From NCBI RefSeq assembly GCF_026340465.1, contig NZ_JAPEPC010000001.1:124001-188000 (forward strand): 64,000 nt of DNA, in the 5' to 3' direction. The translations under genes were made by a program, and so were the position numbers. The notes below the pieces were generated by a model, which was given only the letters and a program-made list of their open reading frames with translations, was not told the DNA's origin and did no database searches. Shown in pieces: positions 50,362 through 59,399 of this stretch (the first letter of the stretch is position 1; the number at the start of each line of letters is the position of its first letter). Origin of the DNA: Streptomyces sp. NBC_01306. GTDB lineage: Bacteria; Actinomycetota; Actinomycetes; Streptomycetales; Streptomycetaceae.

Positions 50362-52395
50362 TCAGGACGGCCGGGTGGCGGGCTCCCGTACCAGCGGGAA
50401 GTGGCAGGCCACCTGGTGGTCAGCGCCCGCCGGGGTGCTCGCCGGCGGTTCGGTCTCGGCGCAGATGTCCTTCGCGATGGGACAGCGGGTGCGGAACCGG
50501 CAGCCGGACGGCGGGTTCGCCGCGGAGGGCGTCTCGCCGCCGAGCGGGGCGCGGCCGGAGCCCGCCGTCTCCGGGTCCGGGACGTTGACGGTGTCCAGGA
50601 GACCGCGGGTGTACGGGTGGAGGGGGTTCGCGTACACCTCCTCGGCCGGGCCGGACTCGACCAGCTTGCCGAGGTACATCACCCCGACCGTGTCGGCCAG
50701 ATAGCGGACCACCGCCAGGTCGTGCGAGATGAAGAGGTACGTCAGTCCGCGGTCACGCTGCAGTTCGCGCATCAGGTTGAGGATCTGCGCCTGTACGGAG
50801 ACGTCGAGCGCGGAGACCGGCTCGTCGGCGACGATCAGGTCCGGGGAGAGCGTCAGCGCGCGGGCCAGCCCGAGGCGCTGGCGCTGGCCGCCGGAGAACT
50901 CGTGCGGGTAGCGGTCGACGGCGCCGCGCGGCAGCCCGACCGCGTCGAGGAGTTCGGCGACGATCCGGTCCTGCTCCGCCCGGTCGCCGACGCCCTGGAT
51001 GACGAGCGGTTCACGCAGAATGGTGCCGATCCGCATCCGCGGGTCCATGGCCGCGGCCGAGTCCTGGAACATCAGCTGGATCCGGCGGCGGTGGGCGCGG
51101 CGCTGCCCCCGGTCCATGGTGGCCAGGTCCTGGCCCTCGAAGAGGATCGATCCCGCCGTGGGGTCCTCAAGACCGGCGATCATGCGGCCGATGGTGGTCT
51201 TGCCGCAGCCGGACTCGCCGACCATGCCGAAGGTCTCGCCCTTGCGCACCGTCAGTGAGACACCGCCGACGGCGCTGACCGTGCCGCGCTTGCGTGAGAA
51301 CGGGCCGCCGGTGAGCGGGAAGTCCTTGCGGAGGTCGGTGACTTCGAGGAGGGTCGCACCGTCCGGGACGACGACGGCTTCGGTCTGCCGCTCCTGGGCG
51401 AGCGCCTCTCCGAGATTCGGCTCGCCCTCCTCCGGTACGGGGTGGAAGCAGGCGAACCGGTGGTCGCCCTCGGTCAGCTGCGGCTCGTCGGTACGGCACA
51501 CGTCGGTGGCGAACGCGCAGCGGGCGGCGAACCGGCAGCCCTGCTGGGCGGTGGCGAGGTTCGGCGGCAGACCGGGGATGGTGCGCAGTTCGGTCTCGCC
51601 CTCAACGGCCTTCTCGGGGAGCGCGGCGAAGAGCGCCTGGGTGTAGCGGTGCCTGGGGCGGGCGAACAGGTCCCGTACGCCGGAGGTCTCGGCGACCTTG
51701 CCCGCGTACATCACGGCGACCCTGTCGACCCGGTTGGCGATGACGCCGAGGTCGTGGGTGACCAGGATCATCGCCATGCCGAGGCGGGAGCGCAGCCCGT
51801 CGATGAGCTCCAGGATCTGGTGCTGGGTGGTGACGTCGAGTGCGGTGGTGGGCTCGTCGGCGATGAGGAGCTTCGGCTCGCAGACGAGCGCCATGGCGAT
51901 GGCGACGCGCTGGCGCATACCGCCCGACAGCTGGTGCGGATACGCCTTCATCCGCTCCGACGGCTGCGGCATACCGACCAGGCCGAGCATCTCCTCGGCC
52001 CGCGCCCAGGCCTCCTGCTTGCTGATGGGGCGGTGCAGCAGGAGAGGTTCGGCGACCTGTGCGCCGATGGTCATGGTGGGGTTGAGGGAGGTCAGCGGGT
52101 CCTGGAAGACCATCCCGATGGTGTTTCCGCGGACGTCGCGCAGCACGGGTTCACCGGCCGACGCGAGATCGTGTCCGTCGAAGAGGACACGGCCCGACGC
52201 GACGGCGCCGCCGGGCGGCAGCAGCCCGAGGACGCTCAGCGCGGTCATCGTCTTGCCGCAGCCGGACTCGCCGACCACTCCGAGGGCCTCGCCGGGGGCG
52301 AGGTCCAGGCTGACGCCGTCGAGGGCGTGGACGGTGCGATTGCGGGACGCTATGTCGACATGGAGATCGTCGATCCGCAGCAGCGGCTCGGTCAT
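50362..52395 (-). CDS. Dipeptide/oligopeptide ABC transporter, fused double ATPase
   Basis: A 677-residue protein with two complete ATPase domains, as in DppD-DppF fusions. Domain 1: Walker A GESGCGKT, signature LSGGMRQRVA, Walker B LLIADEPT, and a C-terminal oligopeptide-type motif with CRFAARCAFA. Domain 2: GESGCGKTT, FSGGQRQRLG, LIVADEPV, and CRFRTRCPIAKDIC at the end. It energises the DppB/DppC channel. It is the last gene of the leftward operon. Confidence 0.93.
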   Translation of the reverse strand: MTEPLLRIDDLHVDIASRNRTVHALDGVSLDLAPGEALGVVGESGCGKTMTALSVLGLLPPGGAVASGRVLFDGHDLASAGEPVLRDVRGNTIGMVFQDPLTSLNPTMTIGAQVAEPLLLHRPISKQEAWARAEEMLGLVGMPQPSERMKAYPHQLSGGMRQRVAIAMALVCEPKLLIADEPTTALDVTTQHQILELIDGLRSRLGMAMILVTHDLGVIANRVDRVAVMYAGKVAETSGVRDLFARPRHRYTQALFAALPEKAVEGETELRTIPGLPPNLATAQQGCRFAARCAFATDVCRTDEPQLTEGDHRFACFHPVPEEGEPNLGEALAQERQTEAVVVPDGATLLEVTDLRKDFPLTGGPFSRKRGTVSAVGGVSLTVRKGETFGMVGESGCGKTTIGRMIAGLEDPTAGSILFEGQDLATMDRGQRRAHRRRIQLMFQDSAAAMDPRMRIGTILREPLVIQGVGDRAEQDRIVAELLDAVGLPRGAVDRYPHEFSGGQRQRLGLARALTLSPDLIVADEPVSALDVSVQAQILNLMRELQRDRGLTYLFISHDLAVVRYLADTVGVMYLGKLVESGPAEEVYANPLHPYTRGLLDTVNVPDPETAGSGRAPLGGETPSAANPPSGCRFRTRCPIAKDICAETEPPASTPAGADHQVACHFPLVREPATRPS

Positions 52396-52443
52396 GGGAG
52401 TGTCCTCCGGGCAGTGCAGGCAGGAAAGCAGGCGGGGGTGTGG

Positions 52444-53343
52444 CTACTTCTTCTGGAGCCGTACTTCGAAGGCGTCCCGGAGGCCGTCGCCCACGAAGTT
52501 GAACGCGCCGACGACGAGCACGATGGCGACGCCCGGCGGGAAGATCAGCCACCAGTAGCCGTTCTGGGTGTAGGTGATGCCCGAGGAGAGCATCGACCCC
52601 CAGTCGGTCGCGGGCGGCGGGATGCTGAGGCCGAGGAACGCCAGATAGCTGACGTAGAGGATGGCGTCGGCGATCTGGAAGGTGCAGTTGACGATGACGG
52701 TGCCGATGGCGTTGGGCACGATGTGCCGGAACACCGCGCGGGCTCCGCCGCCGCCCATCATCCGCATGGCCTGGACGTACTCGCGGTCGCGCAGCGAGAG
52801 TGCCTCACCGCGGACGAGACGGGCCGGGGACAGCCAGGCCACCGCCGCGATGATCACGATGAGCACGCTCTTGCTGGGCGTGATGATCGCGGCGACGACC
52901 ACCAGCAGGAACATCGCGGGGATGGCGAGTGCGGCGTCCGTGACACGCATCATCACCGCGTCGGTCCAGCCGCCGAAGTAGCCGGAGATTGCGCCCCAGA
53001 GGGTGCCGAAGAGGGTCGCGAGCAGACCGGCGGCGAGGCCGACTTCCAGCGAGGACTGTCCGGCCAGCATCAGCCGGCCGAGCAGGTCGTAGCCGAGGTC
53101 GGTGGTCCCCAGGATGTGTCCGGGGCTGCCGGGTGCCAGGTTGGCCTGCGCCAGGTCGGTGTGGACCTGGTCGGTGGAGTGGATCAGCGGGCCGATGTAG
53201 CAGAACGCGAACAGCAGCACGAGCACGATCACGCCGGTGAGGGCGAGCTTGTTGCCGGTGAAGACCTGCAGGGTGCGGCGGGCCAGCGAAGGCGTGGCGA
53301 GGTCGGCGTCCTCGTGCCCGGGGGCTATGACTGCGGTGCTCAT
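52444..53343 (-). CDS. Dipeptide/oligopeptide ABC permease, DppC type
   Basis: A 299-residue permease with the OppC_N segment (LALTGVIVLVLLFAFCYIG) and the periplasmic piece PGHILGTTDLGYDLLGRLM. The EAA motif reads YVQAMRMMGGGGARAVFRHIVPN, with Gln in place of the usual EAA. The stop of the DppB gene overlaps its start by 4 bases. Confidence 0.92.
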   Translation of the reverse strand: MSTAVIAPGHEDADLATPSLARRTLQVFTGNKLALTGVIVLVLLFAFCYIGPLIHSTDQVHTDLAQANLAPGSPGHILGTTDLGYDLLGRLMLAGQSSLEVGLAAGLLATLFGTLWGAISGYFGGWTDAVMMRVTDAALAIPAMFLLVVVAAIITPSKSVLIVIIAAVAWLSPARLVRGEALSLRDREYVQAMRMMGGGGARAVFRHIVPNAIGTVIVNCTFQIADAILYVSYLAFLGLSIPPPATDWGSMLSSGITYTQNGYWWLIFPPGVAIVLVVGAFNFVGDGLRDAFEVRLQKK

Positions 53344-54290
53344 GAGACGCTCCGGATCCGGGGGTCGAGGACGGCGTAGACGATGTCGGTGAGCAGCGAT
53401 CCGACGACGGTGGCGACGCCCACGACCAGCGTCACTCCGAGCAGTACGGGGAAGTCGGAGCCCTGTGCTGCGTTCCAGAACAGGAGGCCCATACCCGGGT
53501 AGTTGAACATCGCCTCGACGACCAGGGCGCCGCTGAACAGCGTCGGCAGATACAGGCCGAGGAGGGTGGCGAGCGGGATGAGCGCGTTGCGCATCACGTG
53601 CTTGGCGAGGATCCGCCGGCTGGACTGGCCCTTGGCCATCGCCGTCCGGACGTACTCCTCGGTGAGGTTGTCGAGCGTGGCGGAGCGCATATAGCGGCTG
53701 AACATCGCGATGACGCCGAGCGCCATGGTGACGATGGGCAGCACCATGCCGGAGAAGCCGCTGAAGATACTGGACAGGGACTCGCCCTGCGGTGCCTCCG
53801 ACGGGAAGATCGGGATCGTCTGGCAGAAGACGATGATCAGGATCAGGCCGAGGAAGAAGACCGGCGTCGCGTAGGCGAGGAAGGCGGCCCCGGTCAGCAG
53901 GTAGTCGGTGATCTTCCCGCGCCGGACGGCCTGGAGCAGGCCGAGCGGGATCGCGATGATCACGGCGAGGAGCGTGGAGAGCGCCGTCAGCAGCAGGGTC
54001 TTGGGGAGCCGCTGCATGAGCAGGTCGGAGACCGGCTGGTTCAGCTTGTACGACACTCCCAGGTCACCGGTGAGCAGCCGCTTCAGATACTCGAAGTACT
54101 GGAAGGGCAGCGAACGGTCGTAGCCCTGGGCGTGGTTGAAGTGCTCGATCTGCTGCGGGGTGCCCTTGGGCCCGAGGATGGCACGCGCCGGTCCGCCGGG
54201 GAGCATGTGCAGCAGGACGAAGACGATGACCGACACCAGGAAGAGAACGACCACCGCCTGGAGGAGGCGCTTGAGGAGAAAGCCGGTCAC
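53340..54290 (-). CDS. Dipeptide/oligopeptide ABC permease, DppB type
   Basis: A 316-residue permease: LKRLLQAVVVLFLVSVIVF at the N-terminus, QYFEYLKRLLTGDLGVSY, and the EAA motif YVRTAMAKGQSSRRILAKHVMRNALIP. The GTG at 54290 overlaps the stop of the binding-protein gene (GTGA). Upstream frame extension is antisense shadow. Confidence 0.92.
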   Translation of the reverse strand: MTGFLLKRLLQAVVVLFLVSVIVFVLLHMLPGGPARAILGPKGTPQQIEHFNHAQGYDRSLPFQYFEYLKRLLTGDLGVSYKLNQPVSDLLMQRLPKTLLLTALSTLLAVIIAIPLGLLQAVRRGKITDYLLTGAAFLAYATPVFFLGLILIIVFCQTIPIFPSEAPQGESLSSIFSGFSGMVLPIVTMALGVIAMFSRYMRSATLDNLTEEYVRTAMAKGQSSRRILAKHVMRNALIPLATLLGLYLPTLFSGALVVEAMFNYPGMGLLFWNAAQGSDFPVLLGVTLVVGVATVVGSLLTDIVYAVLDPRIRSVS

Positions 54291-56137
54291 TGGTCGGCCC
54301 CCTTCTTGACGTAGTACCAGTCCTGCGGGGCGAGGGTCACGGTGGGGTTCTGGTCGACACCCCGCAGGTCGTTGCGGATCACCGACACCTGGTAGGCGGG
54401 GTTCGGCATCCACATCACGGGGAGCTGCTGGGAGAGGTACTGGCCGTACGCGTGGATGGCGTCCGGATTGCTGGAGTACTGGACGGCGCGGATCAGCTTG
54501 TCGGCCTTCGGGTCGGAGTAGTTGCCGAAGTTGGCGGAGGCGCCGGTCGAGAAGAGCTGCTCACCGCTGGGGTTGAGCGGGTAGTACCAGCTGCCCGCCG
54601 TGCCGAAGAAGGACATGTCCCAGTCGCAGCCCGGCTGTCCCGCCTTGCAGGGGACGGAGTTGCCGAGGACCGAGTTGAGCGGCTGCTGGCGGACCTTGAG
54701 GTCGATACCGGCCTTGCTCAGCGAGGACTTCAGCTCCTGCATCATGTTGGTGGACTCGGTGGAGCCCGACTGCGAGAGCAGGGTCAGATTGAGCGGGGCG
54801 TTCTTCGCGATGCCGGCTCCGCACCGGTCGGCGCCGGTGCCGGGGCGGGTGCAGCGGGCCTGGCCGTCGCGGACGGTCCACCCGTGGTCGGTGAGGAGCG
54901 CGCGCGCCGCCTTCACCGAGTACGGGTACTGGTTCTTCTGCATCTGAGGGGTGGTGTACTGCGTCTTCGGCGTGACGGGCACCGGGCCCAGCGTCGGGTC
55001 GGCGCTGCCCTGCCAGATGACCTTGCTCATCGACTTCTGGTCGACCAGGTGCTGCATGGCCTGGCGGATGTAGAGCTGGCGCATGGCCGCCCCGCCGTGC
55101 GAGGAGTTGAAGTTGTAGACGATGTAGGTGGCCGCCCAGCCCTCCCACGGGTCGACGCGGTAGCCGCGGCTCTCGAACTTCTTCTTCTGTGCGAGCACCG
55201 ACGGCGGTATGTAGCCGTAGTCGACGCCGCCGGAGCGCAGCACGTTGTACTCGGAGTCCGCGGTGGTGAAGGGCTTGAGGACGACCTTGTCCAGATGCGC
55301 CTTGTTGTTACCGGTGTACTTCGGGTTGCGTACGAGGGTGACCTGGCCGGTGTTCTGCCATTCGGCTATCTTCCAGGGCCCGTTGACGGTCTTCCAGAGC
55401 GGATCCTTGGAGTAGGCGCCGAGGCTCTTGGAGTGGGTGGTCAGCCGGGCGAAGACCGCCTTGGCACCGGCGGTGGTCCGGTCCCAGTCGCCGACGGGGC
55501 CGCCGTCCTTCTTCGCGTCCCAGGCCTGCTGCGGAAGGGCGCGCATCAGGGTGAGCTGGTTGGCGGTGAACCAGTCGGGGTTGTACGAGCGGTTGAGGTG
55601 CAGCCGGACCGTGTGGGCGTCGACGGTCTCGAAGCTCTTGACGTTGTCGGGCATGGTGCCGACCGAGTAGCTGCCCCACTCCGCCTTGTTGGCCTTGACC
55701 ATGTTGAACCAGAACTCGATGTCGCGCGCGGTCACCGGCTTGCCGTCGGACCAGGTGATGTCCTTGCGGAGCGGCACGGTGACGGTCTTGTTGCCGTCGC
55801 TGTAGACGGGCTTCGTACCCAGCGTGTTGGGCCCGGTGGTGGTGAGGGCACCGTCCTTCTTCACCGCGTCGTACACCGGCATGAAGAGCAGGGACTGGAT
55901 GGCGAAGTTGTACGTGGCGCCGTATCCCGGGGCCCCGATGGGGAAGATCCAGTTGGGGGTGGCGGCGGGCGGCAGGGCCATCGTGGCGGTTCCGCCCTCG
56001 ACGGGTGTGCCGCCGGTGGGCCCCATGTCGATCTTGCCGCCGTCCTGCGAACAGGCCGAGAGGGCCACGACGAGCGCCGCCCCGGTGACCGCTGCGGCGA
56101 GCGCGCGACGCCGCGCGGATGAGCGCCTTGGGCGCAT
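54287..56137 (-). CDS. Peptide ABC transporter substrate-binding lipoprotein (SBP_bac_5)
   Basis: A 616-residue family 5 binding protein. Signal peptide with lipobox VALSAC (Cys29). The mature part has VYSDGNKTVTVPLRKDITWS, VTARDIEFWFNMVKANK, GPWKIAEWQNTGQVTLVRNP and IRQAMQHLVDQ, typical of oligopeptide binders. GGAGG seven bases before the ATG at 56137 sets the start; the open frame to 56359 is not needed. First gene of the leftward Dpp-like operon, divergent from ROK, M81 and ALDH genes. Substrate may be a peptide or another amide compound. Confidence 0.92.
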   Translation of the reverse strand: MRPRRSSARRRALAAAVTGAALVVALSACSQDGGKIDMGPTGGTPVEGGTATMALPPAATPNWIFPIGAPGYGATYNFAIQSLLFMPVYDAVKKDGALTTTGPNTLGTKPVYSDGNKTVTVPLRKDITWSDGKPVTARDIEFWFNMVKANKAEWGSYSVGTMPDNVKSFETVDAHTVRLHLNRSYNPDWFTANQLTLMRALPQQAWDAKKDGGPVGDWDRTTAGAKAVFARLTTHSKSLGAYSKDPLWKTVNGPWKIAEWQNTGQVTLVRNPKYTGNNKAHLDKVVLKPFTTADSEYNVLRSGGVDYGYIPPSVLAQKKKFESRGYRVDPWEGWAATYIVYNFNSSHGGAAMRQLYIRQAMQHLVDQKSMSKVIWQGSADPTLGPVPVTPKTQYTTPQMQKNQYPYSVKAARALLTDHGWTVRDGQARCTRPGTGADRCGAGIAKNAPLNLTLLSQSGSTESTNMMQELKSSLSKAGIDLKVRQQPLNSVLGNSVPCKAGQPGCDWDMSFFGTAGSWYYPLNPSGEQLFSTGASANFGNYSDPKADKLIRAVQYSSNPDAIHAYGQYLSQQLPVMWMPNPAYQVSVIRNDLRGVDQNPTVTLAPQDWYYVKKGADQ

Positions 56138-56196
56138 GGGTGGGCCTCCATCGGGTTCCAGCAGCGAGCCGACGTGAACATCGGCTGGAGAATGTC

Positions 56197-56358
56197 TGAA
56201 AGTTAGGACGGCCTTCGAAACTAAGTCAAGGGTAAAGATTCGACTTAGGGCACCCTTACTGAAGCTTTTGATGGTGTATGTCCCATATTCTGATGCCGAA
56301 TTACTGAAAACATTCCCGCTACCCCTGGCGAAAGTCGGCCATGGATCGCTAACTTTCA
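56197..56358. promoter_or_regulatory. Inverted operator-like repeats in the divergent Dpp/ROK region
   Basis: TGAAAGTTAG (56197-56206) has its exact inverse CTAACTTTCA at 56349-56358, and CTAAGTC (56221-56227) its inverse GACTTAG at 56242-56248. The stretch is AT-rich compared with its surroundings. The layout suits a repressor that contacts both divergent promoters, possibly by looping. Confidence 0.5.
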
Positions 56359-56387
56359 TCGAGACAGCATGGACTTGCTTTGAAAGA

Positions 56388-56419
56388 TCGAAGTAACTTC
56401 ACCTCGAAGTAACTTCACG
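56388..56419. promoter_or_regulatory. Two tandem palindromic sites before the ROK gene
   Basis: GAAGTAACTTC, a perfect 5-1-5 palindrome, occurs at 56390-56400 and 56406-56416 inside a 16-base direct repeat with one mismatch. It ends 27 bases before the ROK start codon and is a good candidate for the ROK autoregulatory operator. Confidence 0.6.
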
Positions 56420-56442
56420 CAGCCAGAGACTCGGGGAGCCCC

Positions 56443-57588
56443 ATGACGGACAGCGCATCGAACCAGCAGATTCTGCGCATGGTCACGTCCGGCACCGCAT
56501 CCTCACGGGCCGATCTCGTCCGGGAGTTGGGGCTCGCCGCCTCCACCGTCTCGCTCCGGGTGCAGGAGCTGGTCGCCGCCGGGCTCCTCACGGAGTCGGG
56601 CGAGGGCGCCTCCCGCGGCGGCAGACGCCCCAGGCTGCTGCGGATCCCGCAGCAGGGCGGAGTGGCCCTGACGGCCGACCTCGGCTCGCACCACGGCAGG
56701 CTGGCCGCCGTCTCCGCCGACGGCACGGTACGGGACGCCGCCGACCACAGCCACGACCTGACCGCGGGCCCCGAACAGGCCGCCGACTGGCTGGTGGAGC
56801 GGCTGACCGCGCTCGCCGACCGGCAGCGCGCGGCGGGCCGCACCGTACGGAGCGTCGGCATCGCCTTCCCCGGCCCGGTCGACTTCCCGGCCGGCCGGGT
56901 GCTCACCCCCTCCCGGATGCCCGGCTGGCACAACTTCCCGCTCCGCGACGTCCTCGCCGACCGGCTCGGGCTGCCGGTCACCGTCGACAACGACGCGACC
57001 CTGATGGCCGTCGGCGAGCACCAGTCGGCCCGTCCGGAGCTCCAGCACCTCGTCGTCGTCAAGGCCGGCCGCGGCATCGGCTGCGGAGTGATCTCCGCCG
57101 GCCGCCCGCACCGCGGGGCCAACGGCTGCGCGGGCGACATCAGCCACGTCCGGGTCGAAGCCGCCGAGGAACGCCCGTGCAGCTGCGGGAACATCGGCTG
57201 TCTGGAGACGGTCGCCAGCGGCGCGGCCGTACTGCGCGAACTCGCCCGCCGGGGCACCCCGGTGGACGGCACAGCCGAACTGCTGCGGCTGGTCACCGAC
57301 GGGGACCCGCAGGCGACCACCCTGGTCCGGGCGGCCGGCCGGCACATCGGCACGGTCCTCAGCGTCGTCGTCAACTTCTTCAACCCGCAGGCCGTCGTGC
57401 TCGGCGGCGCGCTGGCATCGGCGGAGCCCCTGGTGGCCGCTGTCCGCGGAGTCCTGTACGAGCGCTGCCTGCCGATGGCCACGGCGGGGCTCGAAATCAC
57501 CACCACCGTCTCGGGCCGCGACGCGGGCCTGCTGGGCGCGGGGCTGACGGCTCTGCGCGAAGGCCGGCCGCACGCCGAAGCGCCCTGA
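56443..57588 (+). CDS. ROK-family transcriptional regulator
   Basis: A 381-residue protein with an N-terminal helix-turn-helix (SSRADLVRELGLAASTVSLRVQELVAAGLL split near residue 35) and a ROK domain. The zinc motif is CSCGNIGCLETVASG and the inner Asp motif VTVDNDATLMAVGE. The N-terminal phosphate loop (LTADLGSHHGRL) lacks the kinase glycines, so it is likely a regulator. Divergent from a peptide ABC importer and first in a rightward operon with M81 peptidase, it probably controls both. Confidence 0.88.
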   Translation: MTDSASNQQILRMVTSGTASSRADLVRELGLAASTVSLRVQELVAAGLLTESGEGASRGGRRPRLLRIPQQGGVALTADLGSHHGRLAAVSADGTVRDAADHSHDLTAGPEQAADWLVERLTALADRQRAAGRTVRSVGIAFPGPVDFPAGRVLTPSRMPGWHNFPLRDVLADRLGLPVTVDNDATLMAVGEHQSARPELQHLVVVKAGRGIGCGVISAGRPHRGANGCAGDISHVRVEAAEERPCSCGNIGCLETVASGAAVLRELARRGTPVDGTAELLRLVTDGDPQATTLVRAAGRHIGTVLSVVVNFFNPQAVVLGGALASAEPLVAAVRGVLYERCLPMATAGLEITTTVSGRDAGLLGAGLTALREGRPHAEAP

Positions 57589-57667
57589 TCCCGCCCTCAC
57601 CGCGCCCGGACACCCGGCGGGCGCGACCCCCGTACCACCCCACCCGCAACCCGGAGAGCAGCGCCAC

Positions 57668-59245
57668 ATGACCACCGCCACCCCCGCCCGCCGTCTGCGC
57701 ATAGCCATCGGCGGCATCGGTATCGAGTCCTCCACCTTCTGTCCGCACCGCTCCACCGTGGACGACTTCCGCCAGACCCGCGGTCAGGATCTCCTCGACC
57801 GGTACACCTGGACGCAGCCCGCGTCGGACCTCGGCGCGCACGTCGAGTGGGTCCCGCTGCTGCACGCCACCGCGCTGCCCGGCGGCCCCGTCGAGGCGGA
57901 GTCGTATCTGCTGCTCAAGGACGAGCTGGTCTCCCGGATCCGGGCGGCGGGCCCCCTCGACGGCATGGTCTACGACCTGCACGGCGCGATGAGCGTCATC
58001 GGCCTCACCGATGCCGAGGGCGATCTGACCGAGGCCGTACGCGCCGCGCTGGACGCGGTCGGCACCCCGGAGGACCCGGCGTCCGGCCGCCCGATGATGT
58101 CCGCTGCCATGGACCTGCACGGGAACGTCTCGCGCCGCTTCGCCGAGCCCGTCGAGCTGCTCACCGCCCACCGGCTCGCCCCGCACGAGGACGCCTGGGA
58201 CACCCGCGAGCGTGCGGCCCGCAAGCTGGTCGAGCGGCTGCGGCTGCCCGCAGCCGACCGCCGCCCGCACCGCGCCTGGGTCCAGGTGCCCGTCCTGCTG
58301 CCCGGCGAGAAGACCAGCACCCGGCTGGAACCCGCCAAGGGGCTGTACGGGCGTCTCGCCGGGATCGAGGCGAAGCCCGGCATCGTGGACGCCGCGATCT
58401 GGGTCGGGTACGCCTGGGCCGACGAGCCGCGCTGCAAGGCGGCCATCGTGGTCACCGGTGACGACGCCGCGCTGGCCGCCGCCGAGGCCGAGTCGCTGGC
58501 CCGTCAGTACTGGGACGTCCGCCGCGACTTCGAGTTCGTCGGCCCGACCGGCACCGCAGAGGAGTGCATCGCGGCGGCGGTGGCGTCCGACCGCCGCCCG
58601 TTCCTGATCAGCGACTCCGGGGACAACCCGACGGCCGGCGGCGCGGGCGACCTCGCGTACATGCTCGGCAAGCTGCTGGAGAACGAGGAGATCGCCTCCG
58701 GCAGGGTGACCGCCGTCCACCCCGGCATCACCGACCCGGCCGCGGTCCGCGCCTGCTTCGAGGCCGGGATCGGCGCCACGGTCACCGTCGGTGTCGGCGG
58801 CAAGGTCGACACCAGCCAGGGCGGACCGTGCGAGATCACCGGCACCGTGACCGGACTGCAGCGCGCGGCCGACAAGACCGACCGGGCCGAGGGCGGCGCG
58901 TACGACCGCGGCTGCGACCTCGCGGCGATCACGGTCGGCGGCCTCACGGTCGTCGTCACCGGGCAGCGCAAGCCGTTCCACACGGTCGCCGACTTCACCG
59001 GACCGGCGCAGGGCGGTCTGGGCATCGACCCGCGCACCTTCGACCTGGTCGTCGTCAAGATCGGTTACCTGGAGCCGGAGCTGCACGACATGGCGGCGGA
59101 CTGGCTGCTCGCCCTCACCCCCGGCGGTGTCGACCAGGATCTGCTGCGCCTGGGCCACCACCGTGTGGAGCGCCCGCTGTACCCCTTCGACGAGGACGCG
59201 TACGAGAGCGAGGGCGGCCCGGACCTGACGCCGGTGCTGCTCTGA
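57668..59245 (+). CDS. M81-family metallopeptidase (MlrC-like)
   Basis: A 525-residue protein of the MlrC family, first known from microcystin degradation. Visible marks: IGGIGIESSTFCPHRST at the start, YDLHGAMSVIG, AAMDLHGNVSRRF (metal-binding-type DLHGN), TAHRLAPHEDAWDT, DSGDNPTAGGAGD and a C-terminal GGVDQDLLRLGHHRV. It cleaves unusual peptides or amides; the actual substrate is unknown. Follows ROK by 79 bases. With a peptide importer across and an aldehyde dehydrogenase behind, a catabolic route for an unusual peptide or amide is likely. Confidence 0.88.
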   Translation: MTTATPARRLRIAIGGIGIESSTFCPHRSTVDDFRQTRGQDLLDRYTWTQPASDLGAHVEWVPLLHATALPGGPVEAESYLLLKDELVSRIRAAGPLDGMVYDLHGAMSVIGLTDAEGDLTEAVRAALDAVGTPEDPASGRPMMSAAMDLHGNVSRRFAEPVELLTAHRLAPHEDAWDTRERAARKLVERLRLPAADRRPHRAWVQVPVLLPGEKTSTRLEPAKGLYGRLAGIEAKPGIVDAAIWVGYAWADEPRCKAAIVVTGDDAALAAAEAESLARQYWDVRRDFEFVGPTGTAEECIAAAVASDRRPFLISDSGDNPTAGGAGDLAYMLGKLLENEEIASGRVTAVHPGITDPAAVRACFEAGIGATVTVGVGGKVDTSQGGPCEITGTVTGLQRAADKTDRAEGGAYDRGCDLAAITVGGLTVVVTGQRKPFHTVADFTGPAQGGLGIDPRTFDLVVVKIGYLEPELHDMAADWLLALTPGGVDQDLLRLGHHRVERPLYPFDEDAYESEGGPDLTPVLL

Positions 59246-59399
59246 CCGGCCTGACAGGCTGTACCGCCGGGGGCTACGTGCACCCGATAGACCCCGGCTA
59301 TCAGGCGTATTCGCCAATCGCGCATTGTGATGGCCCCCTCCCCTGAGCGAGCCTGGCCGGACCGGCAGCCGCGCCGGCAGGTCCAGCGAAGGGGAGGGC

